Of a stretch of DNA of 64,000 bases, positions 36,151 through 47,229 are shown one piece after another; position 1 is the first letter of the stretch, and the number at the start of each line of letters is the position of its first letter. The stretch covers positions 186,001-250,000 of the forward strand of contig CAXKWD010000007.1 in NCBI GenBank assembly GCA_964059195.1. Reading direction: 5' to 3'. The notes beneath the pieces are model-generated. The model did not search any database. It was not told the DNA's origin and worked only from the letters and a program-made list of their open reading frames with translations. Both the position numbers and the translations under genes were made by a program. Source of the stretch: Ectobius pallidus (lineage: Eukaryota; Arthropoda; Insecta; Blattodea; Ectobiidae).

Positions 36151-36278
36151 ATTTTACGGAGTTCTTCACAACCATCCTCAACTTCATGGCTTCCGTCGTC
36201 TAGCGACGTCGATGCACTTATCAACTTCATGTAGAGTAAAAGTCTGAGACTGAGGCCTATTTCGGCCAGGTTTATATA
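36151..36278 (-). promoter_or_regulatory. Possible core promoter and short first exon
   Basis: On the minus strand TATATAAA (36278-36271) is followed 27 bases later by an arthropod initiator-like TCAGT (A at 36251). Two ATG codons follow at 36230 and 36187 in different frames; the second has the better context (GCCATGA). The exon would end at 36151 before a consensus donor GTAAGT (36150-36145). From the second ATG it encodes a 12-residue basic start. It is upstream of, and on the same strand as, the phosphodiesterase exon, but no connecting exon was found. All elements are short and could be chance. Confidence 0.3.
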
Positions 36279-36843
36279 ACCATCCTTGCCACACCCAAAC
36301 CTCGGGTCAAGAGTCGTGATCAAACAAAATAACATAAGAAAGTACTATATGCCTTTCTTGTATGCAAATCGCCTATTATTTGCATGAACACAATATGAAT
36401 ATTACTGAATTGACTTAATTCAATAAAAGCTTAAATCTTGCGTTAAGCAACGGAAAATAATGACATAATTATGACCTCATCAACAACCAATAGAAACTAG
36501 TCTATTTTATCCTTGCTCAGTAATCTGTGAAATGTTTACGCAAATGTGCTGTACTCAATGTTCTGACAATGAACGTAATATAATACTTCTTTCCTTTTAT
36601 AAACTGCAATCTTTGCTTTATTCATGTGACTTCTAAAGCAATATCCATAAAAGTATGTAGTTGTCTTAACTTTATATTTCAACAATAAAATGTTAATCTC
36701 TTTGACCCATGCATTGTCATATCCTAAATTATAACATTGCTATTATAATCCGGGAGAAACAATGACAATGATTTCCGGTATAACCGTGGTATACGAGGGT
36801 ATACTCAGGTATATACCAGGGCTCAACACTACGTGCAATTCCT
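36279..36843. other. Unassigned sequence
   Basis: No gene. Short GGTATA-rich stretch at 36777-36820. Confidence 0.4.
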
Positions 36844-37984
36844 ACAGAAACAATTGAAGAGTGTAACCCAAATAGCTGCTAAGTGCCATTTTTGTAAAAA
36901 AATTAGTTTTTGCATCAAACCCCATCTATAGTCATTGCCAGTTGACCCAAGACACGGCTATGTGCCACAGTATTTAGTTTAGTTCAAACATTGATCACAA
37001 GATGGAAGCTCTGCTATGTCCCTCAATTATTTACCCAGAAGTCTGCTAAGTACCAACAGCTTTTAGAAATGGAGGGAGGTAGTTCAAGAGTTTTACATGT
37101 TGAAAATAATGTTGAAATGGGGGAGAGAAGAAGAAAGAAAGGTTCAGATTATAGGTTAGATGTGCAGAAGAAACTAAGAAATAGTGGAAAAGTTCTTAGT
37201 ATCCGGCCATAGCTACTTGCTCTGTGGGACTTCGTCCAGATAGAGAAGAGAAAGAGGCTTGCAAGGCAAGTCCCTGAAGAACTTCATGATATTGTCAGAT
37301 CTGCTAAACATGGTAACAAATTTGAAGTCATTGACCTGACTGAAAACAGATTTCTCAATATTCAGGCTGCTGCTGAATCCTTGATAACAATGAAGAATTT
37401 GCAGATCTCTAAGATCACAATGTTACGTTTCTCAGCAGAGAAACCTAGGGTCGTAGGAGTGAAATATAGCTACAGCGTATTCTAAAAAAAGGAGTGAATG
37501 TGTCTGTCTTCAGAAATGTAACATTCAACGGAATTGAAGGGCCAAGAATATTTAGCAAAGAAGAAAAAAAAGACTTGTTATCAATGTTACCATATTTGGA
37601 TCAAAAATACAGGTTCTTTTGTGAGAACTTGTGTCGTACTGATGTAGACTGATTTTGTTTTTAAATTTCTTTCAAATGGCCTATCTGTACTAACAATAAG
37701 ACTAAGACTACCTCTGGCACTTACCTGAGTTTTTAGTCAAAGTGTATTGGCACTTAGCTATGTTTAGTATTTCTGAATTTAACAATTTTATACTACTTAT
37801 GTTACATGTAATATCATTAATTACACATAACAATCTAAATACAATTATCCTTCAATTTAGTGTACACTATATTCTATATTAAAATTTAAAATCAAAACTT
37901 CTGGAATACATTTTTTACTGCAACTCCCAAACAACTTTCTGGCACTTAGCAGGTATTTGGGTTACACTCTTCAATTATACCTGT
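36844..37984 (+). mobile_element. TIR element of unknown superfamily carrying a decayed gene
   Basis: Left arm AATTGAAGAGTGTAACCCAA, continuing to 'ctgctaagtgcca', is matched inverted at 37940-37977, about 36 of 38 bases, with weaker similarity out to ACAG/CTGT ends. No clear target duplication. It carries the decayed gene described separately. Confidence 0.7.
36991..37650 (+). pseudogene. Decayed ORF of unknown family inside the TIR element
   Basis: Open from 36991 to an in-frame TAG at 37210-37212, then open again in the same frame to 37485, then in another frame from 37484 to 37650. The first part is basic, with RRRKKGSDYRLDVQKKLRNS (a 'KKLRNSGK' motif). The middle is acidic to mixed. The end has KEEKKDLLSMLPYLDQKY and FCENLC. 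I recall similar blocks in repeated insect ORFs next to transposons but cannot name the family. No DDE triad is visible, so a core deletion is likely. Confidence 0.5.
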
Positions 37985-38380
37985 TAAGTTACATAAAGTT
38001 ATAAAATAAAGTTCTGGGTTCATTCAGTGCTTTATGTATAAAAACGGACAGAAATAAAGGCTCAAAAGGCTGTTTGTCTTTCTTCAAGTTGGTGTGAAAC
38101 TGACGAACGATCTTTTGATTTTCGCAAATAACTCTTAAAGTAAGCTTACTACAGAAAATGCTATTCCTTTATTCATTGTAAAACACTCAATTCCGAGTCG
38201 ATTGAATTTAACAGTGAATAATTTCATACATTAAAATCATTCCTGTTTTGACTGGTGGTCAATGGAAAACTGTAGTGGGATGAAGAGAGTGAGACACAGC
38301 ATTATATTCAGAGACTACCGGGTTTTGTTAACTGTTTGTGTGTTTTTTTACTATAGCCTACTGCAGAAAATCACAGCCTA
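37985..38380. other. Unassigned sequence
   Basis: No gene recognised. Confidence 0.4.
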
Positions 38381-38682
38381 ACTTAACCTCGCTGTAAATA
38401 TCAAAATTGCTCATTCTCGGTAGCCTATGGGATAGTAAAATCTACAAAGTTTGATACTGTACAGTACAGCACCATAACTTATATTAATGGTTTTACACCA
38501 CTATGATAGTGCACCTGTTAAGCATATTATACTAGCGTAAACTGTGAGAGGAAGTTATGCGGAATGAAAGTTAGGCTCCCGAAAGTTATTATATAAAGAT
38601 TGATTATCCCAATCATACTGAGAACTGCCATTTGGTATATTAACTTATATAAATGAGCAATTTTGATATTTACAGGTTAAGT
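38381..38682. repeat. Foldback repeat, about 30-bp arms
   Basis: 'acttaacct' plus 'tgtaaatatcaaaattgctc' at 38381-38415 is matched inverted at 38652-38682, with a three-base indel. Non-coding; MITE-like. Confidence 0.65.
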
Positions 38683-38683
38683 T

Positions 38684-39379
38684 AGGGAGCGAAAAAATAG
38701 TTTTATGCTGCACACTATTCCCAGCTCCTCTCTAATGGGCCCCACCTGGGAAGGTGGGGTTTAGGGTTTCGTCACAAAAGAAATTCAATGTGAGACATAA
38801 TAAACCTCGTGCTATTCAGTATATTGCCCCTAAACTAACATAAACGTTCCTAACCTAACAAAAGGCGAAGCATGGATGGTGCGCAGCATAAATCTACCTT
38901 TTGCCGCACTATTCTTCCTCGTGTTATCTACACAAATATTAAAAAGCACTTGCCTCCTTTCCAAATTATATTTATTCTTCTGCACTGGGTTTCAGATAAC
39001 AAACAAAACGTATAATTCACAGAACACATACTTATTATTCTTCTGCACCGGGCGTCACCCGCGTCACTGGTGGTGTTCTTCCGACGCAGCGCAAGCTTAC
39101 CAATAAAGTCAGAAAAATAGTCCTACTGAATGTACGGATGTAATCATTTTAAACCACTTTTTTATTAATTTCTTATTAGCGTGAGTAAATTATATTGCGT
39201 TCCCTTAATTTAACCAAATCGATTTACTAGAGTAAAACACAATAAACCGGTGTTTACAATATCCAATTCTAGACGTAAAATTTACGTATAGTTGCCAATT
39301 TTTTGTACGTTATTTTGATATTAGCAAACGAGCAATTAATTCGATTTTGTTTTATATTTAGTCCTACTTATGTAACAGT
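38684..39379. other. Unassigned sequence
   Basis: The plus open frame at 38876-39106 begins with a hydrophobic stretch but has no recognisable family. 'ttattcttctgcac' occurs twice, at about 38968 and 39036. Confidence 0.4.
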
Positions 39380-39775
39380 AGTCGGCTGCGGTGGTCTAGA
39401 GGTAGTTTGCCCGCCTCTAGATCCGAAGGTCGCGGGATCAAACCCGGCCGCAGTCGATGGGTTTTTCAGGACGTAAAAATCCTGGGCACGGAGTCCTCCG
39501 GGAGGGACTTTAAGCTGGGGGGGGGCGTGTCGTAGATTTACGGCACATAAAAGAACTCCAAGCCTAAATTAAATCCTCTGGACAAAATTTCTCGGCCCTT
39601 TCACGTCCAAGTAATACCTTAGTTTCCGGAGGGGGGTTAAGAGGCGATGGGCTTACCACCTGTCCCTCTGTCCTCTCTAGGAAAATAAGCGTACCAAAAA
39701 TTCACATCGGTACACAGAAACCTCAACTTGGAGGCCCTTCGCCCCAACATGGGGGCATAGGATTAATGTAACAGT
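39380..39775 (+). mobile_element. tRNA-derived SINE (family 4)
   Basis: Head with box A 'CTGCGGTGGTCTAGAGGTAG' and box B 'GGTCGCGGGATCAAACCC', then a body with 'gggtttttcaggac', 'cctgggcacggagtcctcc' and 'ggcgatgggcttaccacctg', ending in 'aacatgggggcataggatta'. Confidence 0.85.
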
Positions 39776-40823
39776 AACTTTAATTTTGGTATATTATGAA
39801 TATAAAGCAGGATTAAATTACAACAGTTTTTATACATGTATATATTGGATATAAAATATACGTATAATTTACGTTTTGACTTTGACCAAACGTAAGATAT
39901 ATATGTAGCTCTAAAATATACGTATATTATACATATCGTGCTACGTGGGGTGCGATGTTTATTATGATCGCTGGTGCAGCCATTACAGTGCGTGTACGCA
40001 CAGCTACAATGCACGCAGGGCAGTTCAGTGTTGCCAGACTGCCTATTTTAAACAAAAGATCGCACGGCAGATAAGGCAGCATTTCTTTATAATAGATATA
40101 TATATATATATAGATTATAGATATAGATATATATATATATCTATATATATATATATAGATTTTCACTCTGTGAACGCTTATGAATAAAATGTCATTAATG
40201 CAATGTCTGAAACAAACTCCTATTGGTTTGTGGTCCGCACTTTGAGTAAGAACGTATAGCAGATCTTGTAACATGACGAAGTTGCCGAATAACGAGTCAG
40301 TTCCAGTAGTTCTGAATGCATCCGAGAACTGATTACTCGGTTCTGCTCATCTCTAATGTCAAAGTATACAATGACACAATTAGGTAACATATGTAATGCT
40401 CTTGAGATGGTTTATGTCCACCCGCATAGCCAGAGCGTAAAACACAACTGGAATGGGTGCAGTCATTTCTTTATTAAAATAATAACGATTGATGACGTGC
40501 CAACTAGGGTAGAAATTAAAAAAGAACGTCCTTGTTATTACCGGCTCCTTCTTGCATAAAGTAACAGAGACATGACGCTTGACGCATGCGCGGATCTTTC
40601 CAACTGTTGCGTAATAATATGCTAAGGGAGCAAAATTCATTACTCGTCAAAATTTCATCGGCCACTGCTCCGTTTAAAGCTCTTGGTGAATTTCTTTCAT
40701 GTTTGGTAATGAATACGACAGCATGCAATGTGCAATAAAAATAAATTAGGTCTATTATTACACTATGACATTTCTATGTCAAAGAATATGAGAAAGTATT
40801 TTCTCACACCGATGCGATTATAT
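39776..40823. other. Unassigned sequence with an AT microsatellite
   Basis: Positions 40093-40160 are a TATA/GATATA microsatellite that creates spurious open frames on both strands. No gene recognised. Confidence 0.5.
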
Positions 40824-42420
40824 TAGGCCGAGAATTAAATTGCAATCACCTGATTTTAGATTATGCAGATGACGTTTGTCTGTTGGGCGATGACATAAAC
40901 ACAATCGAGAGAAATGCAGAAATGTATGCAGGGATGTTGGATTGGAAAGAACTAAGTATATGTCCATGAAACATCAAAATAATGCCATAAAAATATTAGA
41001 ATGGCCGATAAATCGTTCGAACAAGTAGATGAATTCAAATATGTGGAAGCAATAATTACAGACACAAATAATATTAAGGTAGAAGTTAAGTCTCGACTGA
41101 AATCGGGAAATCCTTGTTTTTATGCAGTTCAGAAACTCTTATCTTGTCGTCTTTTGTCCAGTAATCTAAAAATAAACATTTATGAGACTATTATTATCCT
41201 GCCGGTCGTATGTGAATGTGAGTCATGGTCGCTTATTCTACGGGAAGAACATATTGCATATTTACGAGCTTCATAACCTGTACAGTCGGTCAAATAAAAA
41301 ACGTCGAGCGGTATTTGATTAAGTGTCACGAACGAGCATATGCGCATGTACAGGAAGACTTAAGGTTAGGTTCACACACGCCTCTTGTCTATCCATGTAT
41401 TTTCTTGATTATTTAGTCAGTTTTGTTCCAAAACAAAACATGTATAGAAGGCTGTGGCTATATGCCTCAAATCCGCCATATTCTTGGTTGCAAATTTTTA
41501 TAATATTAATAATTAATAGATTCGCGAGGAATATGTTTATTCAAGGAGCATTTTTTAAAGATTTTATTTTATAATACCGGTACTTGTAGTGCAAAATCAA
41601 TTACTTACGTTCAACTTCTGCAACCAATCTAGCATCGAAATACGCGGCCTTCCGCAGATCCACGCTTCCTATGAAAACTTCCGGTCGCATTATAGTCAAG
41701 TTCCCACCACTGAGCTGCTCTTTCATAAATATGGAACCTTCTCGCTGCTTCAGAGGCCGAAAAATGCAGGTCAATTACAGCCCTAACTACACTTTCTCTC
41801 ACTTTAGCATTTGTATGTGGCGATGACACAAAGCAAAATTAATTATGACAATACATTAAGTTGAATATCGTGTGTTGAGCTTACCGCGTTGTTCATTTTT
41901 TCCCTCGTTGTTCATTTTTTCCCTCCTGTCGCATGGCCTCATATGTTCCGAAAATTACCTGTATTTTATGTTTTTTATAGGAAACTTGTGAACTAATGCC
42001 TTAAAACTTTAATTTTAACTGCATACTAGTCCCGACGTTTTTTATTTGACCGACTGTACTCGTCACCGGATATAATAAGGGTAATTATATCACGGAAGAT
42101 AAAATGGGCTGGGCATGTTGCGCGCATGGGGGAGGAAAGACATATCTCAAAGGTATTGAACGGAAGATCCGAAGGGAAAAGACCACATGGAAGATCTAGA
42201 TGTACGTGGGAGGAAAATATCAAGATAGATTTAAGGGAAGTAAGATTTGCGAGGGGTGGTTGGAAGAAGTTAGCACAGAACACAGTTGAATGGCGGGCTC
42301 AGGTAAGCGCTGCAATGAACCTCCTATAAAATAGATAATATTCCTTTAGCTTTCTTAGGAATTGTCTATTGCCATTGAGTAAGTAAGTAGGTCTACTATA
42401 ACATATAACTCTTTTTATGG
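40824..42420 (+). pseudogene. RTE-like LINE fragment, split by a Tc1/mariner element
   Basis: Left part (40824-41280): YADDVCLLGDDINTIERNAE contains the RT active site, followed by DEFKYVEAIITDTNNIKVEV and LLSCRLLSSNLKINIYETI, with a stop and frame changes near 40960. Right part (42059-42420): IKWAGHVARMGEERHISKVL, then GKRPHGRSR and the tail WRAQVSAAMNLL, ending in the usual stop. The two halves are one element separated by 41283-42056. The 3' UTR 'taggaattgtctattgccat' (about 42357) recurs, inverted, in the Helitron at 51232-53010. Confidence 0.85.
41283..42056 (-). mobile_element. Internally deleted Tc1/mariner element with HTH remnant
   Basis: Identical 24-bp TIRs beginning CAGTCGGTCAAATAAAAAAC, flanked by TA at 41281-41282 and 42057-42058. 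On the minus strand, 41829-41629, a 66-residue frame has VRESVVRAVIDLHFSASEAA, RRFHI and TGSFHRKRGS, the N-terminal HTH region of Tc1-like transposases. The catalytic part is missing. A 19-bp unit 'gttgttcattttttccctc' is duplicated at 41890-41928. Confidence 0.85.
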
Positions 42421-42999
42421 TAGTAGTAATTTGTGCACTCAAGATCTTAGGCTAAATCTATTTTTGTCAAGTTGACAGCTTGTATTTTCAGAAAGAGATA
42501 AAAAAGAAAAAGAAATATGTATTAAATATATTTTTCAAACTGACTTGGCGGCCGTGGGAATTGGAACATCTGATATGGCCTGTACAGTTAAGTAGTTAAT
42601 ATGACGAGAGAGTGCTTCAGTTGGAACAAATATTTGAGGGATTCATCCTTTCTGTGGTAGTTTCTATCAATAGAATGGTAGTACAGAGAATGGAATAAAT
42701 ATGTGGTTTATCATTATTATTAATTCTGGTGACGCACATAAATGTAGCTTTTTATCAGTTTTGTTTAAGCAATCGTAATTATTATATGGAATAAGAAGTG
42801 AAGGCGTTGATATACGATGAAAAATTACCTTCGTTAATAAATTACAGAAAGTCAGTTGAACCGCAAGTTATGGTGACTTTTATAAGGTTTTAACATAAAT
42901 CATGTATATTATCAATTACCAACAATAGTGCATAAACGGTACTCATAAGGAATCACCCTAACGATAATTTCTCCAAGTCACCCAATGTGAAACGCGGGT
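42421..42999. other. Unassigned sequence
   Basis: No gene; flank of the LINE at 43000. Confidence 0.4.
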
Positions 43000-45676
43000 G
43001 ATGTTACGCGGCCTATGCTTAAAGATGGCTTAAATACTGGAACTTGTATTGATAATATAGCGACAAATATCGATAAAAGCAAATTTTCTTCTACTGTACT
43101 GCACACTGTAATGTCAGATCACAATGTAATTCTCTTCAAAGCCAGATTGGTAACTTCTTCTAAAATCAGGACAGCTAGAGGGACAATAAATTCAACTTGC
43201 CGTACTGCCGATTTACAAAGGCCCGTCAATACAGATAGTATAGCTTTGTTTATTCGTCTATTAATATCAATTAATTGGATGGAAGTTTACTCGACTGTTG
43301 ATGTAAATAGTAAATTTAAAGTATTTTTTGACCTGTACATGTGGGCAGTAAATTCTACCTTTCCTCTAAAGAGAAAGAAACTTAATACTAGTAAACCTGC
43401 TCATGCATGGTATAACAGCAACCTAAGGATACTTAAAAGCAGATGTGATACATTATACTCTTTATTTAAGAAATATAAATTAAATCACCTAAATGAGGCC
43501 TACAAAGGCCATAAAAAGCTCTACAGAGTAAGAGTTAAAGAAGCTAAGATTGCATATCACACTAAAATTATTCAAAGTGCGCAGAACAAGAGCAAAGCGA
43601 CTTGGAAAATTGTTAACAAATTACAGAACCCTAACAATATAAATGATAAATCGAATAGCATTAGTGTAGAATCATTCAATGAATTCTTTGTTGATCAAGT
43701 CAATGAGATAAGTAACTCAATACCTAATAGCAATTATGATTGTAATTACTATCTGAATAATGTGCAAAACCAGGACGATCAAGCTTTCACATTTAAAGCA
43801 GTTAGGGTAGAAGAAATATATAAAGGAATTAGTAAACTTAGTAATAGCAAATGTTTAGATATTTATGGTCTCAGTTCAAGCATTCTAAAAATATCTGCCC
43901 CTTATATATGCGAAGTACTTGCTTATCTATTTAATCTCTGTATATCGAGTAACTGTTCATTTCCTGATGAATTAAAAAAAGTTAAAGTTATACCAATTTA
44001 TAAGAAAGGTTGCAAGGAAACTCCATCCAACTACAGGCCTATATCAATTGTACCCATAATTTCAAAACTATTCGAATCTCTTATTCATTCCCAATTGTCT
44101 AGTTACTTTGAACAGCATAAAATATTTTCAATGAAGCAATTTGGATTTAGGCCCAAACGTAGTACAGTTGATGCTGTTCTCAGTTTGGTAGATAATGTTA
44201 TGAATGACTTGGAAGGTGGTTGCCTTGTTAGTTTTAGATCATACGACATGATTAAGGCCTTCGACACAGTGCAGCATGAATTATTGTGCAAAAAGTTGAT
44301 ATTTTATGGTTTGGATCAAGGATCTGTAAAGCTAATAAAATCCTATCTCTTAAATAGAAATCAGTTTGTATACAAAGATGGTTACTTTTCACAAGGTAAA
44401 CTTATTCAGCAAGGAGTCCCGCAAGGATCCATACTTGGACCTATCTTATTTAATGTATATATTAATGATCTTCCAAGCAATATAGATGGAGCAGGATTAG
44501 ATGGGTATATGTTTGCTGACGATTTTGGCCTCAAAGTATCCTCTCCTAGTTCAGAAACATTAGAGAGTTGCTTAATTAATAGCTCCTCAGTACTAAGTGA
44601 CTGGTGTTCGGCAAATAAGTTATCTTTGAATCTAAGCAAAATATGTGATATTATCTTTAACTTTAGAAATACTACTGACATTGATTCCAGGAAAAGTAAA
44701 CTAAAATTTTTGGGTATAATACTTGACAAGGGTCTGACATGGGAGGATCACATTGACTATACAGTATCCAAACTTAGCAAAGGAATCTACTTGCTGCGCA
44801 GGCTAAAGGAAACTGTCGATACCGATGCTCTTCTAAAGGTTTACTATGCTCAAATCCACTCTTTTCTAACTTATGGTATTATTCTCTGGGGTAATAGGTC
44901 ACAATCCCCCAAACTATTCCTCTTACAAAAGAAGGCAGTTAGAATCATATGTAATACAAGCTGGAGAGCTCATTGTAAGCCTCTTTTCAAAAGACTGAAC
45001 ATCATGACTTTACCATCTATTTACATTCTGTCCATTCTTGTCTACACTCATTCCAACGAAAACCTTTTTGAGAAAAATAGTGAATTCCACAATCATATCA
45101 CTAGGAATAAAACAAAACTGAGGGTTCAATTGTGCCACTATAGCAAATCCCAAAAGAATTGGAAGTATATGGCCATAAAATTGTATAATTTTCTGCCAAC
45201 TAGTCTAAAACTCAAAGGTATTAACGAGTATAAAAACAAACTAAAGGAAATACTTATAGCTGAATGCCTATATGATGTAGACAGTTTCTTTTCAATAAAT
45301 TTAGACCAATATATTACATAAGTAATACTGACTCTATTGCAGCTAGCTCACTCAAAGTAACCATAATTGTAAACGGGTTTTTTTGTATAAATTGTATATA
45401 ATAATTTATGACATGTGATTATTTGTTTTTAAACATTGACCAATGTATTACATGAGTAATATTATTTATACTGAAAACACTTTTATTATGTATTCATATT
45501 AGTATACACTGCATAAAGTTAAAATTTTATTGATCATGTGTATATTTGTGTAGAAATAGTAGTTTAATTAATGTACAATTTGTAAATTCAAGTGTGATTA
45601 TTATCTTATATGTTGACGAAGTTAATGCTTGTTATTGTAACAGCCAAATAATGAATAAAAATCTTGAATCTTGAAC
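43000..45676 (+). mobile_element. 5'-truncated Jockey/CR1-type LINE copy with intact RT frame
   Basis: Consists of the coding region at 43015-45321 and a 3' UTR of about 355 bp that ends in 'aaaaatcttgaatcttgaa', a short repeated tail typical of CR1-like elements. The 5' end falls within the endonuclease domain. Confidence 0.85.
43015..45321 (+). CDS. LINE ORF2 protein: partial endonuclease plus full reverse transcriptase
   Basis: A 768-codon uninterrupted frame. Residues 1-41 are the end of an apurinic-type endonuclease (CIDNIATN, then SDHNVILF); the catalytic N-terminus is lost, so this ATG is internal and not the original start. Residue 339 onward is the RT: NYRPISIVPIISKLFE, motif A YDMIKAFD (Asp411), motif B QQGVPQGSILGP (about 465) and motif C FADD (500-503), with FADD replacing the more usual YADD. 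The thumb follows (KLKFLGIILDKGLTWEDHI), then YGIILWG and a C-terminal tail. All RT catalytic residues are present and there are no frame breaks in 2.3 kb, so the insertion is recent. Without endonuclease it cannot be autonomous. Confidence 0.9.
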   Translation: MLKDGLNTGTCIDNIATNIDKSKFSSTVLHTVMSDHNVILFKARLVTSSKIRTARGTINSTCRTADLQRPVNTDSIALFIRLLISINWMEVYSTVDVNSKFKVFFDLYMWAVNSTFPLKRKKLNTSKPAHAWYNSNLRILKSRCDTLYSLFKKYKLNHLNEAYKGHKKLYRVRVKEAKIAYHTKIIQSAQNKSKATWKIVNKLQNPNNINDKSNSISVESFNEFFVDQVNEISNSIPNSNYDCNYYLNNVQNQDDQAFTFKAVRVEEIYKGISKLSNSKCLDIYGLSSSILKISAPYICEVLAYLFNLCISSNCSFPDELKKVKVIPIYKKGCKETPSNYRPISIVPIISKLFESLIHSQLSSYFEQHKIFSMKQFGFRPKRSTVDAVLSLVDNVMNDLEGGCLVSFRSYDMIKAFDTVQHELLCKKLIFYGLDQGSVKLIKSYLLNRNQFVYKDGYFSQGKLIQQGVPQGSILGPILFNVYINDLPSNIDGAGLDGYMFADDFGLKVSSPSSETLESCLINSSSVLSDWCSANKLSLNLSKICDIIFNFRNTTDIDSRKSKLKFLGIILDKGLTWEDHIDYTVSKLSKGIYLLRRLKETVDTDALLKVYYAQIHSFLTYGIILWGNRSQSPKLFLLQKKAVRIICNTSWRAHCKPLFKRLNIMTLPSIYILSILVYTHSNENLFEKNSEFHNHITRNKTKLRVQLCHYSKSQKNWKYMAIKLYNFLPTSLKLKGINEYKNKLKEILIAECLYDVDSFFSINLDQYIT

Positions 45677-46584
45677 CTAAGCATGAGACCCTGATCACTG
45701 CCATCTACCGACAGAACGGATAACTATTATTCCAAGCAAGAGTAGTGAATGTAAGTTCCCAGAACCGACATGATTAATAAATGCCTAATATTAGAAAAAC
45801 CTGCCGACATATTGGTAACTTTTAAAATAAAAACACGAAGCATAACATTCCACCGCTTCTAAAGCCCACTGTGGTGAGCTGTGCTATTGGTTAGTTGCTA
45901 GGGAACAAAGAAACCGTCAACTGTTTTATAGTATAAAATTGTAGCACTGCACCTTGTTGTTAATTAAATAAGATACTTTCAAATTAATAAAGATATTACA
46001 ACAGAATGGATTGGGGTCTTGGATTCAATAAACATGATCATCTATTCAGCCAATCACAGCGCAGCAAGCATGTACGATAAGTTTTGCGAGACAATTATTC
46101 ACTGAAATGAATATAATGAACTATAAGACACACTTATGTAAGCTAGAACGTAGGGTGAATATCAAATATCTGGTAAAGGAATTCTCCATTTAGTTTCTGT
46201 GGCCATTACATTTGCTTAGTGAATACCTAACCCCACTCCACCACAACAAACTCTTAAAATAAAACAGGAACTCAACTTATTCAGCCAAAACTTATCACGT
46301 TGTATGCCCAGCAGGTTCCCTGGCATCTAATTGACTTATTTAACACAACACAAATACAATAAAACCACTCGAAAAGTACACAAACACACGAACGACACCG
46401 CGCGCGGAATTTTTCCACAGGTAACTAACTCACTGCTAGGACTGCTAGTGTCGCAAAGTACAGTAATGATGAAAATTTCTGCAACACATACGTCAGAGGA
46501 CCTAGACTTCAGGAGGACACAGATAAATTGATATAAAATATCTACAGTAGGTTAATGGTATTTTAATATTCGCTATAATTAAAG
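45677..46584. other. Unassigned sequence with CCAAT and X-box-like motifs
   Basis: ATTGG (45886-45890, an inverted CCAAT) is followed by GTTGCTAGGGAAC (45894-45906), which fits an RFX X-box. A second CCAAT, 'cagccaatcacag', is near 46050. No gene was identified alongside. Confidence 0.35.
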
Positions 46585-46756
46585 GAGAGGATGCGACCGT
46601 TCCTCTCACGCAGAGGGCCCGAATTCGAACCTTGGTCGGCTCAAATCACCTAGGTAGAGTTATTTCCGGGGATTTTCCTCACCTGTGAGGTGAATGTCTG
46701 GTAAAACTTTAGGTTTTTGTGGTCCCTAAACAACTTCCACGCATTCTAGACTATAA
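46585..46756 (+). mobile_element. tRNA-derived SINE (family 2), left part
   Basis: Plus-strand head with box B 'CGAATTCGAACC' and the family's 'ttttcctcacctgtgaggtg'. It breaks at TAA (46754-46756), where the Harbinger element inserted, and resumes at 50751. Confidence 0.8.
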
Positions 46757-47229
46757 GGGTGATGTGCACCAAACTCATGTCGTTTACTCTTTTAGTAAGC
46801 CTATCTTCTTTAGTTCTAACTACTTTAGTAAGCTACTCTTTTAGTAACGTACTCTTTTAGTAAAAGTGGCGTGCACCAACCAGGAGTAAACTAAACTCTG
46901 CGACCTTCAACCTAGGGTAATGTACTAAAGAAGTAAACATTTTATTTACTCCCAGAGTAAATGAACTTACTCCACAAGTGGTGGTGAGCACCAACACGGA
47001 GTACGTTACTAACGTAGTAAGTTGTGGAGTAAATAAGGCCAATATTTACTCCTACTCAGGGGGTAGAGTAAAGTTGTTTAGTAAGTGTGTTCTGTGGTAT
47101 TTGCGTGAGTTATGAGTTACATATCACATTAAATGGATTACATAGATCATTCTGGGGATAAGTTATTGAGATGAGGAAGGTGGTGTACCAAAAATGACAG
47201 TAGTTAAGTAGAGCAGAGACCCATTTACA

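Noticed and set aside
38876..39106. A small secreted protein (hydrophobic N-terminus)
   Set aside because: No cleavage-site context, splice evidence or family similarity. The hydrophobic run is explained by T-rich sequence.
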